NCBI GenBank assembly: GCA_026826555.1
Contig: JAKSZT010053881.1
Coordinates: forward strand, 7,691,926 to 7,755,925
DNA from: Tolypeutes matacus
Lineage: Eukaryota > Chordata > Mammalia > Cingulata > Chlamyphoridae
Length of the DNA: 64,000 bases
Direction of reading: 5' to 3'
Shown: positions 40,861-52,995 of the stretch, in pieces
Numbering within the stretch: position 1 is the stretch's first letter
Layout: each line of letters opens with the position of its first letter
Translations under genes and position numbers: made by a program
Notes under the pieces: model-generated
Seen by the model: only the letters and a program-made list of their open reading frames with translations
Databases searched by the model: none
What the model was told of the DNA's origin: nothing

Positions 40861-43505
40861 CTCACAACCTTGTAAAAACACATGTTCATAACCTCAGAAC
40901 CTTACAGAAAAGGTGCATTTGTAAATTAAGCGGTTTCCTGCCTGCTGTGAAAGAAGCCAGTAGGTACCCTCTACCTTGCCCAAGAGTCCTAGACGGATTC
41001 TCACACTGACTAATGTGCTTTTACACAGAGCTCTTAAGCAAGATTCCTTAGACAGGCTTCAGGGGGAGACAGGGAACCCACTGAAAAGGTATGCAAAGGT
41101 ATATGTACATGGACATTGGTAAAAAGGTTTGCAATTTGCATCCGTTTCTTAAAGTGGCCTTGTGCTCCTCCAAAAAAGTGTTAAGAACCATTGCTCTACT
41201 GATAATCCTATTCTTAGGCCACCTAGCCTGGGACAAGCAATCTAATTAATCAACATGTATTAACTAATGGAGCACAGGCAGGGAAAGCCATGGCCAGCAT
41301 TTATGACAAATTCAGCAAACAGCAGAAAATACTAAGAGATGAATGTGTGGTAGGGAGAGAGCACAATAGTTGTTGAGAGGAGAGAGGGGACATTGTGGTT
41401 TCTTTAAGGAGATAGGACTGGAACTGAAACTTGAAGGATGAATGTTTCCAGGATTTTGCTCTCAGGTATAAACCAGAATGAAAACTCTTATCTCATGGGG
41501 CCTGAGTCGTATCAGTGGGTAACCAAGCAGCTGTGGCCACAGATTGCCATGAAATGCAACTTGGCTGTTATTGTGCTATTGGGTCATCAGCATTCAGCTG
41601 GTACCACAGCATAAAGGGGGGAAGGAAAGTTACATTGAAGAGAAGATAAAAAGAACACAGCAAGCTGAAAATAAAATGCCTTGAGTCTATTTTGCAGACT
41701 CAAACCCGCTAATCGATCTTTCTGACTCTAAGTTGAGGAACTAACCTAGGATATAATATACAGCCAGGGCAGTAGTTGCACATACGCATTTTGACATAAT
41801 CTGGCCATGAAAAAGAAATGAATTTTAAAGAAGGCATTAAGTCCTTTGGCTAAAGAACTGCCTGCCAGTCCACATTTCAACTGCCAAAACCTGAGTCCAA
41901 ATCTGTTCTCAAATCTGAATTCCAGTCTGTGCTGATACTGGATGCATTCTTTCACTCCTGAATCAAGCAGGTACACTTGATATTTAAAGCAGGTTTTCTA
42001 TTTTTAGTTGACTGCTGAACATCTGTCGGCCTTTCTCCTTAATAACCTGCTCAGTAGAAGAGAAGAAGAAAAGCAGAATAAAATCATTTTGTTGTTCAAT
42101 ACCATGATTAGTTTTCTCAAGTTGACAGCCAGCCTTAACAAGATTCTCCTCTTCAGGAAAGGTTCTTTTGATGGATGGTGTCCCTGTGGCTCCAAACTGA
42201 ATAGCAGAAGCAAGAAGGGGGTGAATTCTATAGTTGGAGAGATTCTTTTTCCTGCTAACTCAGGTGTAATTGATAAAACCCCAGACCTCACATTGCCCCA
42301 AAGTGCATGTCACCTCACATGAATTCCAAGGTGCAAGTCTAGACCAAGGATAGGACTCTTTTTTGAAATTTGCTTTAACTGAATTATCCCTGTTCTGCCC
42401 CTTCTGAACCTGAACTTGATTACAAATAATAAGCTGGGGCCAGAGCCAAGCTTAATATATCACTGTACATTTTGAGAGAAAACAAAACAAAACAAAATAC
42501 CTCCAAATCTCAATTCAAAACCAAAACAAACAAACAAAAACCACAGCATGCTGTCTGCCAAAATGAGAGGATGCAGCACTGGTTGAGAAATCCAGAGAGT
42601 CAGGAAGGTACATGGTTGGCAAATTGTAAAAATCTCATTAGCCAGCAAATCATCTCAGGAAATGTCCCACTTTTTCTCAGTCAGAAATCCGGAAAGAATT
42701 AAGATAGAATAAAACTCAAATTCCTCTTTTATATAATATAAATATTATATTTTTATAATATGCCATGATCTTGCCAGTGGAGTGAAACATTTTTCCTTTG
42801 TAAACGGGCCCTTGGGCCTTTGAATCATCTAACCGGGATCTGTGTCAGCCTCACGCTTTTGAACTGTTGGCAGTAGGCTGAGTGAACATGTCTTTGAGAA
42901 AAAATATGGGTGACAGTGGGAAAGTTTTCCTAACATGTCAACCTAACAACATTTTATTTAGGATTTTATTGACATGAATAACCCTTAGGCTGGAAAGTAG
43001 AACTTTGAAAATCGGGGAGGGGGGACATCTCTTCATTTATACTAATATAGTTATACTTAAATATACATATATGCATATATTTATATTTTATATAAAAATT
43101 TAAACTTTTATTTATATCCATTATATCCATATGGTGGGATCTACAATTGTATCCATGAAACCATCCAAGTATAACATCTGAAAGGCCCTCATCATGTAGA
43201 CTAGGACACTGCAGCTTAAGGAAATTTAAGTCTTGTAATTTTCTATTTGAGAATGAGCATGAATTTAAAGGTAAAATTTCAATAAAACTAATCATAAAAA
43301 GATAAAAAGACCTGAAATTTGAAACAAAAATTAAACCACACTTAAGCTTCTCAATAAAAGGTATAATTGAGGATGGGGTAAAAGCAGTTATTGAGGTATT
43401 AAAGGGAATTTGTAATTAGGTTATCTCATATTAAGGATATCCCATGCTATGGTTTCTGGAAAAAAATGAAGTTGAGATGGCTGAACACATCTGACAACCC
43501 CATCC
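40861..43505. other. Mostly unassigned, repeat-poor noncoding DNA
   Basis: A decayed MER5-type phrase (GTTAAGAACCATTGCTCTAC, near 41180) and an L2-like phrase (GAACTGAAACTTGAAGGATG, near 41420) are the only repeat hints up to 41480. From 41480 to 43505 nothing is assignable except A-rich and AT-rich tracts (42480-42540, 42725-42760, 43035-43120). Two overlapping frames of about 100 codons at 42004-42322 run on opposite strands, as chance frames do. Confidence 0.4.
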
Positions 43506-43509
43506 CATC

Positions 43510-43600
43510 ACTCATCATTTTAGTAAGCATTAATAGAATTCCTACTATGTGCAAAACAGTATTGTGTCCATTGGAAATGTCAAGATGTGATATGTGAGCA
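43510..43600 (-). mobile_element. Possible L2 fragment, antisense
   Basis: TTAATAGAATTCCTACTATG, TGCAAAACAGTATTGTG resembles the antisense L2 tail. It is short and decayed. Confidence 0.4.
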
Positions 43601-43994
43601 ATTCTGCTTCATCATTACATGTAATTCTCAGTTAGTTGACTGTGATATCTTTTCTCCCAGAAAGTGTGGCAAATCCTTTCTGTTCTAACCTCCAAAGCAA
43701 TAATCAGAGCACATCTGATAGTATGCAAAACTCTAGGAGCAAGTGCATCTTACCATCATCAACAATTATTTTAATTGAATAATACGTCCAGAGTAACAAC
43801 TGTCACGAACATAGAATGGAATACTCTCAGAATAAATTGAGCTAACTCTGACATCCTGTGTACTGTATCCATTCTGACACTCTTTCAATTTCAAGTCATT
43901 AATGATATGTTTTTATATTTGGCACATAGCTTAATGACATGTACCATTGTTTATCATGTGCAAGGGTGGCGGATGGGTAGCTCTGGACTGGACA

Positions 43995-44170
43995 CTTAAA
44001 CACAGTATCTCTATTAACCTCACAACAACCACTTCCAGTAAGTACCATCATACATTTGCATATAAAAGCTACTCTGAGGCCATGAGAGGATAAGTAATGT
44101 GGCAAAAGTCACCCGGCTAGTAAGTGGCAGAACTGGGCTTCAAACACTAGTCTCAGTGACTCCGAGACTA
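43995..44170 (-). mobile_element. MIR SINE, antisense
   Basis: TTAACCTCACAACAACC, CCATGAGAGGATAAGTAATG, GCTAGTAAGTGGCAGAACTG and GGCTTCAAACACTAGTC follow antisense MIR order. 43601-43994 and 44171-44486 hold nothing I can assign. Confidence 0.75.
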
Positions 44171-44491
44171 AGTGACTGGTCTAAGTGGTCCTTCTACTCT
44201 AAGCTGCCATTGCATGCATCTCGTCTTGCACATTGTCTTTCCAATAAGATCAGGATGTCTGAGGCATCAGTACCCAGTTCTGCCAATTCATAGCATTACT
44301 TCCCCCTCAGCCATTCCATGCAGGTTATTCTTGCCATTAATCATTCCCCACCATGACAGCTTTTCTCTGGCTGACCCAGAGTCCAAACCAATAGGAACAT
44401 TGGCCAACTGAGGTAGTTACTGGGATAATGGGAGAAAAATGTTTAATAGGTTGGTGCAACCGTTTGAAGTTCTTTTCTGAATCCCAGAAGA

Positions 44492-45104
44492 TGATGTTCT
44501 AAGAACTAATCCATTCCTATAGATATGGTGCCCTTTGATTGGACTATATCAGTGAGGCATGACCCAGGTTAAGTTTCTGCTCTCTTTCTGGGGCCTTATA
44601 TAAACTGAGAACAGAAAGCAGAAATACACAGAGAAAGACAGCTGCCACTTTTACCCTGCTGAAAGAGGACTCCAGGGTCAGCTAGAGCTGAGAGAGAGGC
44701 CAAGAGAAATGCTGAGAGGCTGAGAGAGAGGCTGGAGGCTGGAGTCAGCAGAGCACAGAGTCAGGGAAAGAGGGTCCTGAGAGTCTGGGCCCAAGGAAAA
44801 ACTCAAAGCTGAAGAGACAAGCCGTGCTATATGCTTAATCGCCCATAGCTGAGCTTGAGGAGAAAGTGGCCTGGAGGAGAAGGCAGAGACTCAGACAGAG
44901 AGCCACCATTTTGCCTTGCCACGTACCAGGACTCCAGGATCTGCCAGCAGCTGACTGTTGGCGTAACAGCATTTCTGATGATGCCTTGATCTGGATATTT
45001 TCACAGCCTCAGAACTGTAAGTTTTTACCTTAATAAATCCCCATTATGAAAGCCAATCCATTTCTGGTCATTTTTGTATTGACAGCCTTTGGCAAGCTGA
45101 AACA
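44492..45104 (+). mobile_element. Solo LTR, ERVL/MaLR-like, xenarthran type
   Basis: Begins TGATGTTCTAAG and ends GCTGAAACA (TG...CA), flanked by GAAGA on both sides (44487-44491 and 45105-45109). It has a TATA-like TTATATAAA at 44597-44605 and an AATAAA signal at 45032-45037, then CCAATCCATTTCTGG. The middle is purine-rich with GAGAGAGGC units. No viral genes adjoin it. Five-base duplication and layout fit an ERVL-class LTR; I recall similar LTRs in xenarthrans but cannot name it. Confidence 0.85.
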
Positions 45105-45109
45105 GAAGA

Positions 45110-45886
45110 GCATTTTCTTGGTAAAGTTCATTTACATGTATAATAAGTAAAATGAAACAACCAAACTTCAAATGGCATGTGATTATTTTCATTGGCTCAC
45201 AGTCTGAATGTCCAGGCTTATTAATTATTAAAGGTTTTAAATGTTATACCCTGATCAAAACAAAACAAATAAAAAACTTCCACTTAATAAAATACTTATG
45301 AGCCAGCTACAGGAAGTGCTCATCAGTTAGATATATAATTGAAAATAGGTAGGGTAAATGGGTTGGGAAGCATACTGTCTACATCCTTACCAGCAGGGAT
45401 TTTTTAAGTGATTGATTATGAATTGTATAATACTCATCATTGCACACATTCAGTAAGTTATTATTAATATAACTGGTAGTCCATTTCAACTTTTAAAATG
45501 TGACTGGGTTACAGAAAACTATAGACAGAGAAAAATCTTTCATTTAGATGAAAGGAACAAACTTGATCATAGTTGATTCACTTAAGTTTTCTCTCAGTGT
45601 ATGTAAATAACAAAGCAAGTTTTGATGAAACACCCATTTTTTTTTCTCATAACAAAAAGATAGTTATTTTGAATAGAAATGCCATCATTATTTGAATTTA
45701 TTCAAGCCACAGCGCTGTAGCAGGGTAAAGCTCTTTAGAGAGAAAAGACAGTCCTGTTCAGTACACAGCAGACATGAATGGTTGAAATTATCCCAACTGT
45801 GTTGACTATTACATTTATATAACCAGTGAATATGAATTTCTATATGGTACAATATGGTACAATTTCTTATACAATGGCTAAATTAC

Positions 45887-45922
<36 letters not shown>

Positions 45923-46767
45923 TTCATGAAAGGAAATTCATTAATATTCATTTGAAACCAAATACATATAATTTAAAGCAGAGAATAAAATGCTAGCCTG
46001 TTAAGGCTTTCTGTTTTACTCTCAAAGGGGAGACTTTAAAATGTTCCTTTTTATGCCCCTTAACTTTTACATCTTGCATTGAAGGCTTTTTTATTTCATT
46101 TTCTCTATGGTGGTATAATCAAAGGAGAAATATATGAGAAGATGGATAATTTCAGTCTTCATTTCAAACCATTAAAACTGAATTGCATGCAATCATTTCC
46201 TTTCTAAAGAATGAAGCTCTCCAAAAATGAACAGATGAAAGGTCTCAGCTTTCTAGGATACTTGTTCATCCACTTATACAAATAACATATAATCACATGC
46301 ATTCTAAGACTGGTTATTTTTCCTTTAGTATCTCAAAACAATATGAATTGATGCAGTCTCGATCAGCTATTAAGCCCCTCCATTGCTTGCCCATCAATCG
46401 CAGGGTCAGTACCAGAGGTTTATAGAGCTACCTTGACAAGCCACAGTATTACAAAACAATGATCATTATATGAAATTAGATTTTCCATCAAAAAGAAAAT
46501 TTTTGTGGGCTGAAATTATGATTCTGGGTGCAGGCCTCTAGCTCGAGCATCAACATTGATGCAAAATTGATGAAACTTCCAAGTGAAATTGCATTGTTTG
46601 ATCTTCACAGCCCTGGAATAACATAGCCTAAAGCTACAGTTTCTGTAAACTTACTTTGCACAAACGACTTAGCCAGTACGGCTGTATTGACATAGAGTGC
46701 CCACAAATGACATTAGGGCTACTTAGAAAAGAGACAAAATAACAGCAAAAGAATGCTGCAATTGGTT
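45110..46767. other. Repeat-free block, conserved-element candidate
   Basis: Over 1.6 kb with no mobile-element signature apart from a pure A-run (45888-45920). It contains octamer-like ATGCAAT and ATTGCATGCAATCATT (near 46185), and TGATCATTAT-type text. A good candidate for conserved regulatory DNA, unproven. Confidence 0.45.
45888..45920. repeat. Pure A33 tract
   Basis: Thirty-three uninterrupted A residues. No recognisable SINE or LINE body precedes it; just upstream is a small tandem duplication of ATATGGTACA. It could be the tail of an unknown or extremely truncated retroposon. Confidence 0.9.
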
Positions 46768-46860
46768 CTGAAAATTACCTTTTTCCAGTGAACCTCTCTG
46801 AAAAATTACCTTTTTCTGCTGAATCTCACTCAAAAATTACCTTTTCCAATTGAAGCGCTC
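46768..46860. repeat. Three-copy ~30-bp tandem repeat
   Basis: Units start at 46768, 46798 and 46829: each has CTGAAAATTACC or CTCAAAAATTACC followed by TTTTYC and a variable C/T-rich part with TGAA. Spacing is 30 and 31 bp. The invariant AAATTACCTTTT includes a TAATT homeodomain core (minus strand GGTAATTTT). Confidence 0.8.
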
Positions 46861-47330
46861 TCAAAGTGCCTTGATGTTAAGCAATATAGTTTTAAGTTGA
46901 AAATGTCACAAGGCCATGAAAAGAAATTGATAGAAAATTTCAGGGTTCCTTGTTGATATTTGAAGGAGCCTGTGGATTTTTGTTCTTTAACACAGATCTG
47001 CTCTGCTGTGCTACCACTTTGATTTCTGTATTGCCAAAAACAGCATGTTTCTAGGCTTAATGGCTTCATGGAGAAGAGTATGGAGGTGATTTAGTTATTG
47101 CTGCTGAGGTTCTGTTTCCAGTAGGAAATTGGTAAACAGATGTTTTCAAAATCCTCTCCATTCACTGTGGAACTTAAGTAAATAAAATTTTGAAGTTTCT
47201 TTATCCTTTAAAAGAAACTTTAATTCTATTTACCACAGTATCCTTTTAGAAATTATGCACTTGAGCTGAATTTCATTTTTGTTTTTTTTTTTTTTTCCTG
47301 ACAGAAGGACTTTTTACTTCTTCAGTCAAA
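46861..47330. other. Unassigned noncoding DNA
   Basis: No recognisable repeat except a T-run at about 47283-47296. No gene signature. Confidence 0.4.
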
Positions 47331-47334
47331 AGAT

Positions 47335-47520
47335 GCAGGAAAGGCATCATGTGTCTTGGAAGCATCATTGGACTGGACATCCAAAGACCTGAGTACTAGT
47401 CTTGAGTCTACCTCTAGCAGTGGCATGACTATGGGCAAGTCCTTGTGGAATAAGGGAATGGACAGGATGATGTCAGTAATTTTTCCAGCTCTAACATTTT
47501 ACCATTTTCTTTCAGTCCAG
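47335..47520 (+). mobile_element. MIR-like old SINE
   Basis: GACCTGAGTACTAGTCTTGA, CTATGGGCAAGTCC and TTTCCAGCTCTAACATTTTA parallel the old SINE at 17215. Decayed, with low certainty about its subfamily. Confidence 0.5.
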
Positions 47521-47529
47521 TTTTAAAGA

Positions 47530-48010
47530 TGAAATATCTAGCAGAACTTATCGTTGCTTATTATAGGTGTTGCTAAAAGCGAAGTTGTAGAATTTTTTGC
47601 TGGTTTCGGTGTACGAGAGAGTGTGTCTGTCCTGTAAAGACCAAAGAAATGCTCCCAAATCTGGGATGCTTTGAGTGTGATCTCTTATGAAAACAGAGGG
47701 ATGACATAGGTGGAACTAGAGCAGTTAAAATATCCTGGGAAATTGTCAAAGTAATTGATCCCTCCCTGCCATATAGATGAATTTTTTTCTTCTCCTTTTC
47801 TTGCCTACCTTTCCTTTATCCTCCCTCTTTTTTTTTTTCACTAGACTGGCTGCTTATCTGCCTCTTCTCCAGCTTCTATTATCCCTCTCTGACCTATTCC
47901 TTCCCTTTCTAGTTTCTCCATTTTCTTATTATCTTAACTCATAAGCCTTTTAATGTCTCCTTAGTAAATGTCAAAAGGCTTGCCTAACTCTTCTGGTAGA
48001 AATCAAAATT
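47530..48010. other. Unassigned noncoding DNA
   Basis: Pyrimidine-rich at 47790-47930 but without an assignable family. Ends at the target duplication of the next repeat. Confidence 0.4.
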
Positions 48011-48023
48011 AAGAGTGATATGA

Positions 48024-49461
48024 TGAATTCCAATCCTAGGGAGCTCTGCCATATTCTCTAATGGAACAGCAATAATCCCCTGAGTACAGGGACAGTGCCT
48101 AGTGAAGAAGGATGGATCATTACAATGGGCCGGATATTAATGACTGTATTAGGAACCATTTATTTTGAAACTGAAACTTAGCCTAGTGTTACATGTTACC
48201 TAAGACTTACTTCCTGAGAGCTTCCTTGTTGCTCAAATGTGGCCTCTCTCTAAGCCAAACACAGCATATAAATCCATTACCTTCTCCCCGGCATGGGGCA
48301 TGACTCCCAGGTATGAGCCTCCCTGGCACTGAAGGTTTATTACCAACTGCCAACTAGCAATGCATCTGGAAAAAGACCTTGACCAAAAGGGAGAAAAGGG
48401 TAAATACAAATGAGTTTATATGGCTAGGAGATTTCAAAGTGAGTCAGGAGGTCATTCCAGAGGTTATGCTTATGCATATCTCAGCAGGATTTCATTGACT
48501 GCCACAGTAAATATTGCCTCAAATAGTGGGGCTCTTGAGGGCTCTGGAGACATATAGACACTATAGGCAGGGCAGACAGCTCAGGAGTTTGGCACCCAGC
48601 CAGTGGGCCCTACTTTGGAACTTATGCTCCCCAGTGTGACAGAGTTGGACTCATTTGTGGTTTCCCTACACATGGCTCTTCTGCCCCCTCTATTTGAACC
48701 TATAGTTAGTACTAGACTTGATAGATGTATGTCCAAGAGACTTAAATCTTTAGGCTGTCCATCTGCCAGCTGGGCCCTGAATTTCAACAGAGCTGCAACA
48801 CCTACTCTCCAGTTCATGGGACTCACCTGTGGCAACTAACAAAAAGATGATGATGGACAGTGCTCATCCCAAGGAATAGAGAAAGTCTACAACTGCAAGC
48901 AAGATAGTACCATCCATCTGCCCCATGGGATCTAAGTCCCCTCTCAATTAGAGGCAGATTGGGCATCACCATCGCAGAATCCTCAGGATTGGGGAATGAA
49001 TGATGGACTAGAGTAGACTTATTGTTATTCTACTGTAGATTTATTGTTATTTTAGCAATGGAAGAACTTTTATGATTGATGTGATGGCAGTAGCCATTGG
49101 ACGTTCTGAGGGGAGGGAGAGGGAAAATCAGGTGTAATATGGGGGCATTTTCAGGGCATTGGAATTGTCCTGAATGATGTTGCAATGATGGATACAGGCC
49201 TTAATATATTTTGTCATTACTTACAAAATTGTGTGGGACAGAGTATAAACTATAATGTAAACTATAATCCAGGCTTAGTGGCAATGTTTCAATATGTGTT
49301 CATCAATTGTAACAAATGTACCACACTAATGAAGGATGTTGTTACTGTGGGAAAATGTGGGAGGGGTAAGTAGAGAGGCATATGGGAATCCCCTATATTT
49401 TTATGTAACATTTATGTAAACTAAAGTATTTTTAAAAATTTTTTAAAAAGTATTTTTAAAA
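48024..49461 (+). mobile_element. Xenarthran L1-mobilised repeat, copy C, 5'-truncated
   Basis: Exact 13-bp flanks AAGAGTGATATGA at 48011-48023 and 49462-49474. It starts inside the copy A sequence (at the AGCTCTGCCATATTC-type motif) and shares every later landmark: GCTTCCTTGTTGCTCAAATG, TTCAAAGTGAGTCAGGAGG, TTGAGGGCTCTGGAGACAT, GCATATGGGAATCCCCTATA. It ends in an A/T-rich tail. The exact duplication suggests a recent insertion. A 78-codon frame at 48603 begins with GTG and is not a gene. Confidence 0.92.
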
Positions 49462-49486
49462 AAGAGTGATATGAATCTCTATAGTA

Positions 49487-49679
49487 TAGGACTTCTTAAC
49501 AAAGGGTCTGTGAGCTTGAATTTAAATTCAAAAAAGCTCTATTCTTGTGGGGACATGTTGGTGCGGGTGCGATATATTTATTAAATAACACATAGTATAG
49601 TGTGGACTTATTAAGGTGTCCATGGTTTTTATCTGACTGGCAAAGGGATCCGTAGAACAAAATAGGTTAAGAACCCCTG
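49487..49679. mobile_element. hAT-type miniature element, both ends present
   Basis: Left end TAGGACTTCTTAAC and right end GTTAAGAACCCCTG are imperfect terminal inverted repeats. Flanks CTATAGTA (49479-49486) and CTATAGTT (49680-49687) are an 8-bp duplication with one change, the hAT hallmark. Internal GTCTGTGAGCTTGAATTTAA and GATATATTTATTAAATAA are shared with the element at 59498. At 193 bp it has no transposase. Confidence 0.85.
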
Positions 49680-49689
49680 CTATAGTTGG

Positions 49690-50560
49690 TCAATCTTTAA
49701 TTTTTTTTTCAAATTCATGAAATCACTAGAATTAGAGGTGCATCAAATGACTATCTTGGCTAAGGGCTTAATTGTCAATATTGAGTAGAATCAATATTCT
49801 GCCAAAGCTGTGGTCAAAGCCAAACATCACAAAAATAAATTTTGGAGTGTGAGAATAAGTCTGAGCTTTTATATTTAAAAATTAATTAGAAATAGAATTT
49901 TATTATTAAAATTTTAATAGTCAAATTTTAAAGTTTTCACAAGTTAGTGCAAGAACAATAATTTGTTCATTTGCTCAATCACTAAATTACCTTTCATCTC
50001 AATCCTGCATATGTGTGATACTAAGTAGATACTTTCAAGTGGCACATTTAATATTGTGATTAACTGTTTCATGCAAAACAAAATATAAATCAGCAAAAAA
50101 GCTTTTCACTAACATTTTCTAGAAGAAACTATGTACCCAATTTTCATAACTTTGACAACGCTTACAAAAACCTTCATCTTCAATTACAGTAAATGATTGG
50201 CTGCTGAAAGCTAATCATTGTAGCAAGATTTTTGTTTAAATTTTTAGTCTCCATAGATAAAAAGTTGTAAGAAATTGTTTTATTGAAGAATTTTTGTGTA
50301 AGCCCCTTGCTTTAAAATTCGATTCGTGAGAATAAAATGTGCTAGTGACCTAATTTTTTCTCTAATATTTTCTTCTTGCCTTATATCTTTTATATTATTG
50401 ATTTTTATCATGAATGTTGTTACACATAATTTTAGAATTTTTCCTTTCTCACGAAGTTTCAAGATTGAAAAGATGATACCATGCTTCTAATTCATTCTTC
50501 CAAGATGTGATAAATTCTAAAATATGGCTTCTTCTTGAAAAACTAAATAAAATTAAATAT
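49690..50560. other. Unassigned AT-rich noncoding DNA
   Basis: No repeat or gene recognised; strongly A/T-rich between 49860 and 50060. Confidence 0.4.
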
Positions 50561-50770
50561 CTAACTTTAAATACAGCTATTGGTGGGGCTGTGAGAGAAC
50601 AGGCCCTCTCACACATGGCTGTGGGAAAGTAAAATGATACGACCTCTGTGGAGGGAATTTGCCAATATCTAACAAAACTACAAATGTGTTTACCCTTTCT
50701 CCCAGCAATCCCACTTCTAGGAGTCTAATCTGAAGTTACACTCCCAATAATATGAAAATGCATATACACA

Positions 50771-51007
50771 ATGTTATTAATTGCAGCATTATTGGTAATT
50801 TCAAAATACTGGAAACTTCCCAAATGTCCAAACATAGGCTATTGGTTGAATAAACCATGGCACATATACACAATAGGGCACCATGCAGCTATAAAACAGA
50901 ATGAGGAGGATGCATATGAACTGATAGGAAGTGATTTCCAGGAGATACATTTAAATGAGAAAAGCAAAATGCAAAATAGCTTCTATAGCATGCTACCTTT
51001 TGTTTAA
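50771..51007 (+). pseudogene. L1 ORF2p C-terminal remnant
   Basis: An open frame of 78 codons shows the L1 ORF2 terminal motif AALLVISKYWKLPKCPN, then PWHIYTIGHHAAIKQ. It ends in 3'-UTR sequence. Only this tail of the reverse-transcriptase protein survives. Confidence 0.75.
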
Positions 51008-51334
51008 CAAAGAAGGGAAGATAGAAAAAGCATGCAGTTTCTGCTTATCTTTACAAAAAGAAACATAGGGAGCGTAAACCAGAAACCAATGAAATTGGTT
51101 GCTACAAGGGGTAGTGGAGAAGGAGTGGGTGAAAGGGTTATAGGAAGAAGAGAAACATCTCTGAATATATCTTCTGTAAAGTTTGACTTCTGGAAACCTG
51201 TTAATGTTCTATATATTCAACAAAGTAAAATGAAATCAGTAAGAATGGAAAGGGGGAGTGGTGATGTTAACATGGAAAGCAACTTGAAACAAATGAATGC
51301 AATTGTATTTCTAATGATTACCATAATCACACAG

Positions 51335-51391
51335 AAGGAGGAAAGGAAGGAAGGTAGGAAAGAAGGAAGGGAGGGAAGGAGGAAGGAAGAA
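51335..51391. repeat. (GGAA)n purine tract
   Basis: About 57 bp of GGAA/GGGA-type purine repeats, similar in composition to 36476-36598 and likewise inside an L1M. Confidence 0.85.
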
Positions 51392-51702
51392 TCCAAATAA
51401 CTTATTGATATGGATTTTTACTATATACCCTCAGTCTTGGGCGAGGTGGGTAGATAGGTGGGGATGGGATGGAAAATAATTGCAAAAAAAATCACATGAA
51501 ATATTTTTAATAGGTTTGTTTATTACAGTAGGGTAGAAGAAGCAACTCTGCAACTATTTTAGATAGTTGAGCAAATGAATATATATGCTGGTATTGTTGG
51601 GAGCCAGGGTTTTCACTATGGAAGAAGAGACAAAAATGGAATAAAGGAAGACAAGCAAGAAACCTGTGGGGGATGGTTTGGAACTGGTAAAGTCTTATGA
51701 TT

Positions 51703-51797
51703 TCTAAAATATGTGTGTATATATGCATGTATATGTGAAAAGTATATGCATATATATATGTATACATATATATACACACATATATATTTGTATGTAT
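51703..51797. repeat. AT/ATAC-rich simple repeat
   Basis: Alternating TATATG, CATATA and ACACAT text of about 95 bp. It makes long but meaningless Tyr/Ile/His-rich frames on both strands. Confidence 0.85.
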
Positions 51798-52995
51798 GTC
51801 TTTGTCTAGTGCCCAGATCTTGGTCTCTAATACCATTTCCCAAAAAAAGGCATCAGGACTCTTCAGATAAGTGGTTGATTCCAGGACTAGGCAAGATAGA
51901 TACAAGATGAGCCTGGGACATCTTTTTATGCCAGATTACCAGGAAGTATGCCAGGAAGTGCTAAAAAGAAATGAGGGCATGTCACAAGGACATAGGAGCC
52001 AGCTTCCAGGTGCACATATTGACCAAATCTGCAACAATTTGAGGGCCAAAATAATTACATACAGTAATGAGTTTTAAACATAATAAAACAAGAATTCATA
52101 AATCCATAAACATATTAAATAGATAAATCAATAAATTGGGGAATGAAGACTTCTTGTTTACTGTTGAAGGCCAAATGCCAACTAGTATATGTGGAGATCA
52201 TGTTAGAGTTGTACAATATCAACATTCTGAATCTATCATAGTAGAGATTGTATCAGGAAATAATCATTAATGGACACTAAATCTATGGAATGTTTTTGAT
52301 GAGGAATAGGATTTTTTCATGGTCTTAAACTGTCTCCCACTTTAAGTGCTTCTTTGTTGTTATAAAGTGGAGAAATATACAGATATGGTACTCCAAGAAC
52401 ACACATCACCTATGTACTATTCTACCCGAGAATGGATAAGGTGAATTTATTCATGACAAAAAAAATTAGATAAACCCAATCTGGAGAACATTCCATTTTA
52501 AAGGGGGAAGGGAAATGTATTCTTTAAAACATCAATGTCTTAAAAAAATTATCCAAATGAAAAGAGGCTAAAGAAACACGACAACTAAATGTAACACCTG
52601 ATCAGCCTCTGGATTCTGTATGGGAATAGAAAAAGCTATAAAGAATAAGGTCAATTGACAAAATTAACATCAATTTTTTGGTTGATATATAGTTACAACT
52701 ATAGTATTAATGTTAAATTTACTGAAGTTGACAACTGTATTGTAGTTACATATGGTAATATCCCCATTCTTAGGAAATACTCACTGAAAAATTTATGGCT
52801 AAAGGGCAATGATACATGTAATTTACCTACAAGTTGCTCAGAAAAAAATTTATATACATACAGACATATATCTAGAGAGAGAGAAGAGGAAATAATAAAG
52901 AAAATGAAAGAGAATATTAACAATAGTTGACTCTGGGTATAGTAATATTCTTTGTATTGTTACTTTTGCAATTTTTTTCTTTTTTTTTTTACACA

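Larger units (their letters stand above)
50565..52995 (+). mobile_element. L1M-type LINE, sense, ORF2 end and long 3' UTR
   Basis: ORF2 C-terminal text (CCCAGCAATCCCACTTCTAG, GCATATACACAATGTTATTA) leads to a long 3' UTR: TAGTGCCCAGATCTTGGTC, AAGATGAGCCTGGGACATC, TTTTATGCCAGATTACCAGG, ATTAAATAGATAAATCAATA, GCCAACTAGTATATGTGGAG, ATGTCTTAAAAAAATTATCC and ACTGAAGTTGACAACTGTA. A GGAA tract (51335-51391) and an AT/AC tract (51703-51797) lie within it. The subfamily is unassigned, and the junction between the two parts could hide a second element. Confidence 0.7.

Noticed and set aside
42004..42322. About 100-codon frames on both strands over the same interval
   Set aside because: Opposite-strand open frames over the same bases are expected by chance in stop-poor sequence. 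No homologous motif is recognisable.
44597..45037. Cellular promoter and polyadenylation site of a host gene
   Set aside because: Both signals belong to the solo LTR bounded by GAAGA duplications. No adjacent exon is recognisable.
46768..46860. CRISPR-like array
   Set aside because: Only three degenerate contiguous units without unique spacers, in a mammalian genome.
51507..51905. 132-codon minus-strand frame rich in Tyr/Ile/His
   Set aside because: Produced by the AT/AC simple repeat at 51703-51797.
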